From: an uncultured Rhodospirillales bacterium
Lineage (GTDB): Bacteria > Pseudomonadota > Alphaproteobacteria > Rhodospirillales > 2-02-FULL-58-16
Reading direction: 5' to 3'
NCBI GenBank assembly: GCA_913053795.1
Contig: CAJXGZ010000037.1
Coordinates: forward strand, 1 to 12,434
Length of the DNA: 12,434 bases
Part shown: positions 1 through 7,186 of the stretch, piece after piece
Layout of the letters: each line of letters starts with the position of its first letter
Numbering within the stretch: the first letter of the stretch is position 1
Notes under the pieces: model-generated
Database searches by the model: none
What the model saw: the letters and a program-made list of their open reading frames with translations, nothing else
What the model was told of the DNA's origin: nothing
Made by a program: the position numbers and the translations under genes

Positions 1-25
1 CAGATCGCCGGATAAAGACGATCCC

Positions 26-3000
26 TTAGGCCGCATCGGCCTTTTTTCCCGTCCCCGTCGCAGTCAGGTAATGGCGCAGCTCCATGAATACACCTGCCGC
101 CAGCATACTGAATGCGATCAGCGCCACATGCTCCGACAAGTACCCGCCGCCGGTCAAGTCCAGGAACGCGGCTGATGAGAGAAAGAAGAGCAGCCCGACA
201 AAAAAGCTCCCGCCGCTGCCGGAATAAAGACGTTCTTCCCAATTAGACGACAGACGGGCGACAAGCGGGCGGAACAGCGCCAAGCCATATCGCCACGTCG
301 GCAACCACATAATGGCGGCCAAATCCGGATAGATACTGTCGCTGGTCATCCCGCCCAAGGCGAACCCGTAAATATTGGCGAGAATAAATATACTTACGAA
401 GAATTTTACGCCGGGGTGGGAAATGGTCGGCGACAGGGACTCTTTACCAGTCAGAATCGGTGCTCGTGGGTCGCGGCGCCAGAACAACCAGAAAAGAGTG
501 AGAACGATAACCAATACGCCGGCGGTGTAGGCTTTTAGTGAAATTCCCTTGCCCACTTTCTTCTGAGGTTTGGAATTTTCAGCAACCGCCTTTTCTTTCA
601 CTCCCTTAAGTTTGAGAATCCGTGCCCAACTTTCCTCGTCAATAGGGTTGGTTCTCGTCAAGAACAAATAATCCAATCGCCATAAAGAGGCTGGATCGTC
701 CAAGCCCTTTAACAGCGGGAAATCGCCGTCAAGCAAATGAATGGTTCCGACGTTAGTGGAAAACCGCGAGGTCGCATTGTCTCTGAAAACTGGCGTTCCC
801 AACTTCAATCTGGTGTCGTTGAAGGATACGGCGGACTGGCCGATAAGCATGCTCACCAAGTCGCGAACTTCCCCAACATCCATGTGCATCGTTACCTTCA
901 GTCCCATAAATTGGTCCATTCCGTAAGGGAATTTGACCATTTTCAATGAAAAAACTATTCGCTTCAAACTCGAACCTATAGCGTCGGCGCTCTCCATCAG
1001 ACGAGATTTATCAATCATCAGCGTTTGCGAAGCCGCCGTAAGGGGTAACAGAACATCCGCAGTACCCTTATCACCAACCAACGTCGCCTTTAGTACCGCG
1101 TCCTTATTGGGAATGAATGCAGCTGAAAATTTGATGTCGACATATACATTTGCAACCTCCGATAAAGGGCGATTGATCTCCGCAAGCCATTGAATCGGCT
1201 CTTGGTTGCCGCCTTTCAAGCGCGTGACGGCGTTCAAGGTTTCTCCTTCCGACGCCCAGCGGCTTAGATTTTTGTAATTATCCGGTAACTCTACATCAGA
1301 AAACGCCAAGCCCGTCTCTCGCTCCCAGTAGGTCGGGGTTTCAAATGCCTCCTTCGGGCTAAGAAGACGAGGTTGAACAATGGAAAGATTATCGACTTTC
1401 ACATCGGCCGCCTTGGAACGAAAAAGAAATTGAACGGAAATACAGTCGATTTTTTTACCTTTTAGACTAGAAAGCGAAACCCGCCGTCCGGGAAACTGAA
1501 CGAACGCCGCAACCGGCTCGCCATCGACGAACGGCACCACCCGGACACGGTATATGTCCGCGGCATCCCCCAAGGCGACATTAAAGTACGCGCGCTCAGG
1601 TAACGTGATATTCACCGGCCAATATATCGACCAGAACGGCCATTCCTGTTCGTCAGGGAAGTTTTTGATCTTTTTAGGGTCGGTGCTGGGATGACCGGGC
1701 CGACCCTCAGGAAACTCCGCCGGATTGGAAACGACATACGGCAATCCTCGAAGTCGCCGGGACACAACCGGCTTCTCCCCCGCCGCGCAAGCCTCGGCCC
1801 CTTCCCGGGCGATGGTGCGGGGGTCGAACAACCATTGTTTTGCGGAAAGTGCTTTCCTCTCCTTCATGAGACGTTCCCTGTTATACCGCTTATTTTTGGC
1901 TTTCCAGTACCGTTTAAATATCTTGACTTTCCAGCGCGGCATGTTTCGTTCAAATTTTCGGCGCAGCTTGTCCCTTTTGGCTTTCCGGCGCAGCTCGGCC
2001 TTTTCGGCTTTCCGGCGCAGTTCGGCCTTTCTTTCACGAGCGCCGACAGTGAACGAATAGCCGCCCATTCTCTGGTAGGCCAGGGGAACCGCCCATTCCA
2101 CATTTTGCGGAAAGAGCGCCGAAGGGAACTCGACTCCGCCCATTGCGGACATGATATCAGTGCCGCGTTGTAGGTAATTCGGGATTTCCACGTCGTCAAA
2201 GCGCACTAGCCTTACGTCACGGATGCGCACGCCCGCCCATTTATTTTCATTCTTGGTGTCCACCACGAACCGTGTCGCCACCAACCGAGGAGCCGAAGCG
2301 CCTTTAACTTTATTACCTAGGAATTGATTATAGGTTTCGATTGGAACGAGCAGCCGAGTAACGTCGCCCTGCCTGTAAGTGATTACAGGACTTTTGTCCG
2401 TACGAAAAATTCCTTCCATTCCCTTGTCAGGAACCAAGCCCATATTTTCCTTGCGGAAGATCACTTCTTTAATCGGAAAGTCCTTACCTTTAACCGGGTT
2501 ATATCCCTGGTCCATGAATATCTGCATCTCCTCAAATTTCGGCGTCGCTTGTGGCCACGGCATTCCGGTAACCCATTTCGACATATCTAAACGAAGGATC
2601 CATTCACCATTCCGTTCGTACCACGATATTTTAAATTTTTCCCATGGCACGTTGCGCCCGTTCACGCGAATGAGGACAAGGCCCAGATCGACCTTCTTGG
2701 TCATTACAAAATCAATGGCGCGAAGCGGTCTAATATCGAAATCAAAGCGGCGCTGCAAAATTACACGCCCCGTATCAGGAACCGTCGTATACCGCCAGAT
2801 ATCGTCGTGAGGCATACCCAATTCCCGCCCAATCAAGTAGAAATAGTTTTTCTCCTCCCACGAGACCTTGCTCATGTCGATTCTTTTGGCGACCTGCCCC
2901 AGCGCCGGCAGGTTGGAAGCTTCTCCGGGCCGAACCATGACTTCCGGGTTCGGTGACAAGCGGCGGCGAACGGTTACCTTGCGACCGGAGGAAACAACAA

Positions 3001-3622
3001 AATCCATTTCCATCTGCAGGTCTACCGGATTGGTCTCGAACAGATTTTTAATCTCGACGACTACACCATTGAACATGTCTGTCGCCAGCGGCTTGGCCGT
3101 CTTGGTCGGGACATATTCGATGTTTATCGCCGTCGGGCGAATGTCCTTATCGGCATCCTCGTTAATCGCCAGACTTCCCTTGTCGTTCTTCATCAATGAA
3201 GCGCGGGCGGCAGCTTTTTCTTCCGACGTAGGCGCGGGACCGGGCGGGCGAATATAACGATCGCCGTCTTGTGTCCATCCTCGCACATACCTGTTCAGCC
3301 GCTCAGCCTCAGACACCTTCTTTTTCAGTGGGAGTGTCCAGGTATGGGCCCGGCGAGTAGCTTTCGCGATGCTTGCTTCGACCGTGACGCGATAGTCGCC
3401 CGCCGGCAAAGGCGTCTTGGCATCGACAGTGGCAATTTTGGCCGCCCCGCCCTCTACTTTGGGCGGGAACACAACGGTGATATTTTCTTGCGCCTTTTGG
3501 GCAAAGGACGGAAAATTCAGAACGAGGACTGAGAGGATTATACCGGCGAGCGCAACCAAACCGGGCGTACGTTTCAGCCAAAGGTTGTTGCATCCGAAAT
3601 TTATTGTTGTTTTTCGCTTCAT
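26..3622 (-). CDS. Large exported, membrane-anchored protein of unknown family (1198 aa)
   Basis: I do not recognise the family. The N terminus (residues 1-42) looks like a Sec signal: a basic stretch, a hydrophobic core (VALAGIILSVLVLNF) and a likely cleavage site near SFA-Q. Residues about 43-1030 look like a periplasmic region rich in beta-strand patterns, perhaps several carbohydrate-binding-like sandwiches (for example around 265-330, 440-490, 690-770 and 790-970). Residues 529-595 are an extremely basic insert, described separately. The C terminus has about four hydrophobic helices (near 1032-1048, 1072-1091, 1138-1155 and 1163-1183), so most of the protein should face the periplasm and be anchored at its C-terminal end. 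The ATG overlaps the stop of the DUF2079 gene as ATGA, with a GAGGG eight bases upstream, so the two are probably translationally coupled. It ends the minus-strand gene set. A role in polysaccharide assembly or secretion is inferred from context only. Confidence 0.9.
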   Translation of the reverse strand: MKRKTTINFGCNNLWLKRTPGLVALAGIILSVLVLNFPSFAQKAQENITVVFPPKVEGGAAKIATVDAKTPLPAGDYRVTVEASIAKATRRAHTWTLPLKKKVSEAERLNRYVRGWTQDGDRYIRPPGPAPTSEEKAAARASLMKNDKGSLAINEDADKDIRPTAINIEYVPTKTAKPLATDMFNGVVVEIKNLFETNPVDLQMEMDFVVSSGRKVTVRRRLSPNPEVMVRPGEASNLPALGQVAKRIDMSKVSWEEKNYFYLIGRELGMPHDDIWRYTTVPDTGRVILQRRFDFDIRPLRAIDFVMTKKVDLGLVLIRVNGRNVPWEKFKISWYERNGEWILRLDMSKWVTGMPWPQATPKFEEMQIFMDQGYNPVKGKDFPIKEVIFRKENMGLVPDKGMEGIFRTDKSPVITYRQGDVTRLLVPIETYNQFLGNKVKGASAPRLVATRFVVDTKNENKWAGVRIRDVRLVRFDDVEIPNYLQRGTDIMSAMGGVEFPSALFPQNVEWAVPLAYQRMGGYSFTVGARERKAELRRKAEKAELRRKAKRDKLRRKFERNMPRWKVKIFKRYWKAKNKRYNRERLMKERKALSAKQWLFDPRTIAREGAEACAAGEKPVVSRRLRGLPYVVSNPAEFPEGRPGHPSTDPKKIKNFPDEQEWPFWSIYWPVNITLPERAYFNVALGDAADIYRVRVVPFVDGEPVAAFVQFPGRRVSLSSLKGKKIDCISVQFLFRSKAADVKVDNLSIVQPRLLSPKEAFETPTYWERETGLAFSDVELPDNYKNLSRWASEGETLNAVTRLKGGNQEPIQWLAEINRPLSEVANVYVDIKFSAAFIPNKDAVLKATLVGDKGTADVLLPLTAASQTLMIDKSRLMESADAIGSSLKRIVFSLKMVKFPYGMDQFMGLKVTMHMDVGEVRDLVSMLIGQSAVSFNDTRLKLGTPVFRDNATSRFSTNVGTIHLLDGDFPLLKGLDDPASLWRLDYLFLTRTNPIDEESWARILKLKGVKEKAVAENSKPQKKVGKGISLKAYTAGVLVIVLTLFWLFWRRDPRAPILTGKESLSPTISHPGVKFFVSIFILANIYGFALGGMTSDSIYPDLAAIMWLPTWRYGLALFRPLVARLSSNWEERLYSGSGGSFFVGLLFFLSSAAFLDLTGGGYLSEHVALIAFSMLAAGVFMELRHYLTATGTGKKADAA
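28..47 (+). terminator. Possible weak intrinsic terminator for plus-strand transcription arriving from the left
   Basis: A 6-bp stem with a 3-base loop (AGGCCG-CAT-CGGCCT) runs directly into a run of T (42-47) on the plus strand. It would stop transcripts entering from the left edge, convergent with the minus-strand operon. It also lies over the last codons (Lys-Lys-Ala-Asp-Ala-Ala-stop) of the minus-strand gene, so the pattern may only reflect coding sequence. No gene facing right is visible to its left. Confidence 0.25.
1952..2032 (-). repeat. 27-bp tandem repeat, about three units, inside the basic insert of the 1198-aa protein
   Basis: Two adjacent 27-bp units (1979-2005 and 2006-2032) are nearly identical, both starting GGCTTTCCGGCGCAG on the plus strand. 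A third, more diverged unit (1952-1978) keeps TTT and CGGCGCAGCT in register. The period is nine codons and the coded theme is KAELRRKAE / KAELRRKAK / RDKLRRKFE. In-frame duplication by slippage would explain the near-identical pair; the older unit has drifted. Confidence 0.8.
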
Positions 3623-5232
3623 TCGGCATGCCCTCTTTTCCGACCGGGCGTTTCGACGGTCGGGGCTCTTTTCAGAATACTAAATCCATCCCGCGAAAAA
3701 ACAGGGATATAGGCCCGTCTCGTGGCCGCGACAGCCGCCTGAAACTTCGCCGCCATGGTGGCGTCACGGCACTGTCCATAAAGCCATCTACATCCCTTAT
3801 CAACTAGATACCATGGGCGTTTTAAATCTAAAACAACAAACTCGGCTCTCGTTTCCCCCGGCTCGGAACGCGCCTTTTTGCCGGTTAACAGGAAGATGGC
3901 CAACCCCTTCGCGCTAAAGGCGCGCCCATCGGGGACGTTCGCGTCTCTTAGGACGCCGTCGGGGAAAATATAGTAGTACTTCCGGTGCGCCAATCTGGCT
4001 GTGTTGAGCGTGTTCTGCGCCGAAACGGCAATGGAGGGATCGGTGGGAATATAGGTGTCGATGGCTTCCGAAATCCACATGTCGCGGTCCCTTACGCGAT
4101 AGGCGTCGCGACCGTAGCTCCACACTTTTTCCGTCCAAAACAAGCGGGACACCGGCGAAGGGGCGTAGGCAACGTGCCCGACGGCTAACACAAGAACCAC
4201 TATCGGTATCATACGCCACATCGCGCCGTCGCGCCATGCGGCCATGCGGCGCATTGTCAGCGCGAAAGCAAAAATCAACGGCGCGATCAACCCCGCCGTG
4301 TAGTGATGCTTCAGTCCAAAGTATCCCGGATTGTCCGACAACAGGGAAATCACCACTATGGGCGCGGCAACCAGCAGCGGCCAAGGTGCCCCCAAACTAA
4401 GAAAAGCCAGTCCCCCCAACAAACCCACGACGTAGAAGATTTTGCCTGGAATAACCACATGCTGCCAGACAAGCCCAGGATTGCTCAGCAGAGTCAGTAT
4501 CATTTCGCCCAGACTGCCGCCTAGCCAGGAATACGCCGTGTTGTCGATGACGCCGCCGCCGGTCACCGTGAAGTAGGGGATCAGAAACCACGCGACCGCT
4601 AGGAAGTAAAGCGCCCCCCCCGCCACAAGCAAAACTCCCGCAGCGACCCGGCGCTTTGCCAGCACAAGATACAAACCGCATGCGACGGTCTGTAAGGCGA
4701 AGGGCTCCTTGACAAGGGCCAACAATCCGGCGGCGGCGATCGCCCAGGCCATGCGATCGCGTTCGGCGGCGAGAAAAAAGACGACCAGCAACGGAATCGC
4801 CAGATGATCAAGATGAAAGTCGAAGAGCGCGTTGTACCAAACCGGAAAATACAGCGCAAAAGCCAAACCCGGTAGCCATCCCCACCCTCTTAGCACGCCA
4901 AATAGCGCGCCGCCGAGCGCCGCCGCCTGCAGGGCCAGGAGCAGCGGCGCCGCCATGATCTCGGGCGCCGCTCCGTAAACCAGAGCATAGGGGTACATCA
5001 GGGGCTGAGCATGGCCCCAGAACAGCCGCCATCCTTCACCGGCGGAAATTCTGTCCATATTATTCATCATGAAGCCCAGATCGGCATGCGCGGAATGTAG
5101 CGACAGGAACTTCAGGATTGCCATAGCGGCAAGGATAACCGCCAGGGCCAGGGCGGATGTGGCGGCGGCCCGGAATGGCACGGGCGTTACTCCCCAAACG
5201 CTAAGAGGGTGTGGCGGAATATTATTTCCCAT
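3619..5232 (-). CDS. DUF2079 family multi-spanning membrane protein (537 aa)
   Basis: This is an inner-membrane protein with about ten or more hydrophobic segments. Features expected of DUF2079 are visible: an early ADLGFMMNN segment (residues 50-58), GHAQPLMYP (73-81), the aromatic-acidic stretch FDFHLDHLAIPLL (137-149), a LVKE segment (173-176) and HHYTAGLIAPLI (309-320) before the last helices. The C-terminal third (about 365-537) is mostly soluble. The family is thought to resemble GT-C glycosyltransferases with a lipid-linked donor and active residues on the outer side, but no activity is established to my knowledge. An in-frame ATG exists at 5367, but I chose the ATG at 5232: it has a strong AGAGGGGAG just upstream, and the longer form would run deep into the carbamoyltransferase gene. 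It starts 19 bases after that gene ends and its stop overlaps the next start by 4 bases, so it sits mid-operon. Confidence 0.85.
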   Translation of the reverse strand: MGNNIPPHPLSVWGVTPVPFRAAATSALALAVILAAMAILKFLSLHSAHADLGFMMNNMDRISAGEGWRLFWGHAQPLMYPYALVYGAAPEIMAAPLLLALQAAALGGALFGVLRGWGWLPGLAFALYFPVWYNALFDFHLDHLAIPLLVVFFLAAERDRMAWAIAAAGLLALVKEPFALQTVACGLYLVLAKRRVAAGVLLVAGGALYFLAVAWFLIPYFTVTGGGVIDNTAYSWLGGSLGEMILTLLSNPGLVWQHVVIPGKIFYVVGLLGGLAFLSLGAPWPLLVAAPIVVISLLSDNPGYFGLKHHYTAGLIAPLIFAFALTMRRMAAWRDGAMWRMIPIVVLVLAVGHVAYAPSPVSRLFWTEKVWSYGRDAYRVRDRDMWISEAIDTYIPTDPSIAVSAQNTLNTARLAHRKYYYIFPDGVLRDANVPDGRAFSAKGLAIFLLTGKKARSEPGETRAEFVVLDLKRPWYLVDKGCRWLYGQCRDATMAAKFQAAVAATRRAYIPVFSRDGFSILKRAPTVETPGRKRGHAE

Positions 5233-5235
5233 CAA

Positions 5236-5244
5236 CTCCCCTCT
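5236..5244 (-). promoter_or_regulatory. Ribosome binding site fixing the DUF2079 protein start
   Basis: On the minus strand AGAGGGGAG ends 3 bases before the ATG at 5232, with the core GAGG at a normal distance. The upstream in-frame ATG at 5367 lies inside the preceding coding region. This motif is the reason for the shorter 537-residue model. Confidence 0.7.
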
Positions 5245-5251
5245 GCATCGC

Positions 5252-7006
5252 TCACTCCAAGGCCTTTTCTTTTCTTTCGAAAATGTAGCTTTCCAACTGA
5301 AGATAATCCAAATCCGAATTCCGGATGGTATGGAACGCGTCGGCAATACTGCACACCACAGGCTCACCGTGCAGATTCAGCGATGTATTCAGAACCGCAC
5401 CAATTCCCGTCAACTCCTTGAACCGGGAGAGCAGGTGATGATACCGCGGGTTCATTTCCTTCTTGACCAGTTGTGGCCGGATGGTCTTGTCATAAGGATG
5501 AAGCGCCGCGGGGATTTTATCCTGTCCCAACGGAGTCGAATCGAAACTGTGCATCATGTAATAGGCGTTGAGATTCTTCGGATTGACAATGTATTCATCC
5601 GCGTCTTCATCAAGGATGGAGCCGGCGAACGGCATCCAGAAGTCCCGCGACTTAATCCGGTCGTTAATATTTTTGACCACGCCGGGGATGCTTGGATTGG
5701 CAAGCAGCGAGCGATTGCCCAGCGCACGTTGGCCGAATTCCATCCGCCCGGCGAAGCGCGCCACGACCTTTCCGTCGGCCAACAACTTAGCAACTTCCGC
5801 TTCCGGGTCTTCGGGTGTGTGGATGAAGAAGTCTTCTTCCAGGTTATTGGCGGTGATATAGGCCGCGACATCGTCATCGGTCACATAGACGCCGAGATAC
5901 AGATCCTTCAACGGTTTGGTATCCGGCGTCTTGCCCTGCGCCTTGCAATGATCGACGTATCCCAGATACGCCGCGCCGATGGCCGTGGATTCATCGGCCG
6001 CGGACGGCATCACGTGTAGACTGTCAACGCAATCGAGTTCTGACAGCGCCTTGTTCGCCTTCACGTTCATGAAAATCCCGCCGGCGCAGCAGATATCGCG
6101 AATCCCCGTTTCCTTGACCACGTTTGTAGCCCATGCGCAAAGGAATTCCTCGATGAAGGCCTGGGCGGCGTAAGCGATCCAGTCAAACCGCATGCGCCGT
6201 ATCTTCGGCGCCAAATAGGGGATGTAGTGCTTGGCGTCGATTTTCGACTTGAACCGGATCCCGTCCAGGGAAAACAGACCGCGGAAAATTTCCAGGCAAT
6301 CGTACACCCCTTGCTGGTTCGGATTGGTGTAGGGCGCCAACCCCATCACCTTGAATTCATGCTCGTTGAATTTCATCCCCATCAACAGGGTGACGATCCC
6401 GTAAAACCCCGCCAGGCTGTTGTCGTTATGGACTTTGGCCAGCACGTTGAACTCGCCGTTTTCATAGACCGTGACACTGGCGCAGTATTCGTCTCCGGCG
6501 CCGTCGTTGGTCAGCACCAGAACGCGGTCGTCCTGCTTGTCCAAGGCGTAGACAACAGACGCCGCGTGGTTCATGAAGTGTGGGTAGCTGATGATCTTCT
6601 CAGTCGGGATTCCCAGGTGCGACGCGATCATTCCAGCCTGCTTTACCGACCATTTTCGGTTTATCCACTTCTTGTATATCTTGTACAGGACCTTGTAGGC
6701 GATGTTGAGAAGCGGCAACCGGTAAGTGAATTGGATCAGCCTGTCGTAGAAGGACTTTGTGCCCCCCGACGAGATCTGAAAGCCATAGTGAACCCCGTTT
6801 TGAAAGCTGAGCACGACACCCGCTATTTCTTCTTTCCGCACGTTGAATTCCTTGAGGAGAAATTCAATGGATTCTCGAGGGTAGCTAACGCAATTCTTCC
6901 GTCGATTGAACCGGTCTTCCGTCATGACGCCCAGAATTTCGCCGTCACATAAAAGAGCTGCGGTCGAGTGTGGAATCGTAACTCCTAGAAAATATACCTT
7001 CGCCAT
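5252..7006 (-). CDS. NodU/TobZ-type O-carbamoyltransferase (584 aa)
   Basis: The family transfers a carbamoyl group from carbamoyl phosphate through carbamoyl-adenylate to a hydroxyl, usually on a sugar, in the cytoplasm. The N-terminal Kae1/TsaD-like domain shows IPHSTAALL (11-19), the metal-binding pattern H143-x3-H147 in YPHFMNHAAS, a phosphate/nucleotide loop NDGAGDE (167-173), and EHEFKVMGLAPY (215-226). Further on are CAGGIFMNVKAN (307-318) and AADESTAIGAA (336-346). The C-terminal domain has FAGRMEFGQRALGNRS (418-433), SRDFWMPFA (453-461) and LNTSLNLHGEPVV (539-551), all family hallmarks. Length is typical. I chose the ATG at 7006 because MAKVYFLGVT begins the conserved fold; the in-frame ATG at 7012 adds two residues, and the longer open frame reads into the inverted-repeat element. 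Context suggests carbamoylation of a sugar in the locus polysaccharide; the acceptor is unknown. Confidence 0.93.
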   Translation of the reverse strand: MAKVYFLGVTIPHSTAALLCDGEILGVMTEDRFNRRKNCVSYPRESIEFLLKEFNVRKEEIAGVVLSFQNGVHYGFQISSGGTKSFYDRLIQFTYRLPLLNIAYKVLYKIYKKWINRKWSVKQAGMIASHLGIPTEKIISYPHFMNHAASVVYALDKQDDRVLVLTNDGAGDEYCASVTVYENGEFNVLAKVHNDNSLAGFYGIVTLLMGMKFNEHEFKVMGLAPYTNPNQQGVYDCLEIFRGLFSLDGIRFKSKIDAKHYIPYLAPKIRRMRFDWIAYAAQAFIEEFLCAWATNVVKETGIRDICCAGGIFMNVKANKALSELDCVDSLHVMPSAADESTAIGAAYLGYVDHCKAQGKTPDTKPLKDLYLGVYVTDDDVAAYITANNLEEDFFIHTPEDPEAEVAKLLADGKVVARFAGRMEFGQRALGNRSLLANPSIPGVVKNINDRIKSRDFWMPFAGSILDEDADEYIVNPKNLNAYYMMHSFDSTPLGQDKIPAALHPYDKTIRPQLVKKEMNPRYHHLLSRFKELTGIGAVLNTSLNLHGEPVVCSIADAFHTIRNSDLDYLQLESYIFERKEKALE

Positions 7007-7020
7007 AATCATCCCAAATA

Positions 7021-7050
7021 ATTGTAAGTTATGTCCAGAATCTTCTGCAA
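7021..7050 (-). promoter_or_regulatory. Possible hybrid promoter at the edge of the MITE-like element
   Basis: On the minus strand TTGCAG inside the left arm of the element (7045-7050) is followed after 18 bases by TACAAT (7021-7026), which spans the element boundary and the TGT duplication. The -10 hexamer matches consensus at 5 of 6 positions; the -35 is poor (3 of 6). The predicted start near 7014 would leave only about 8 bases before the carbamoyltransferase ATG, so transcripts would be almost leaderless. Weak evidence. Confidence 0.25.
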
Positions 7051-7155
7051 ATTGGCTTGACTGTCTTGTCGGCTGCGGTCTACGCGACATCCATGCCCAA
7101 GAGAACACTTGGCAACATGGTCAAATCAATTTGCAGAAGATTCTGGACATAACTT
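7026..7155. mobile_element. MITE-like palindromic element, 130 bp, with perfect 29-bp inverted arms
   Basis: The left arm 7026-7054 (starting AAGTTATGTCC) and right arm 7127-7155 (ending GGACATAACTT) are perfect inverted copies over 29 bases. Inside them the similarity continues for about 16 more bases per side: 10 of 16 positions match, mostly with transition differences, and include TTGAC and a TTG. The bases just outside both ends read TGT (7023-7025 and 7156-7158), consistent with a 3-bp target duplication. There is no transposase frame; the centre is about 70 bases of non-repeated DNA. It lies between the flippase stop and the carbamoyltransferase start. It may be a non-autonomous derivative of an insertion sequence whose family I cannot name. 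The alternative is a purely structural RNA stem. Confidence 0.6.
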
Positions 7156-7186
7156 TGTTATCGACAGGTCGAGAGAATTTTACTCG

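Noticed and set aside
1691..2173. 160-codon plus-strand open frame over the repeated region
   Set aside because: The repeated unit keeps several frames open at once; the minus-strand frame is part of a continuous 1198-residue protein with signal peptide and membrane anchor.
5069..6019. 316-codon plus-strand open frame
   Set aside because: It lies antisense to the DUF2079 and carbamoyltransferase genes, whose motifs are unmistakable. Its translation has no domain pattern and it has no ribosome site; it is a shadow of GC-biased codons.
6227..6952. 241-codon plus-strand open frame
   Set aside because: Fully antisense to the N-terminal domain of the carbamoyltransferase and without recognisable composition or motifs.
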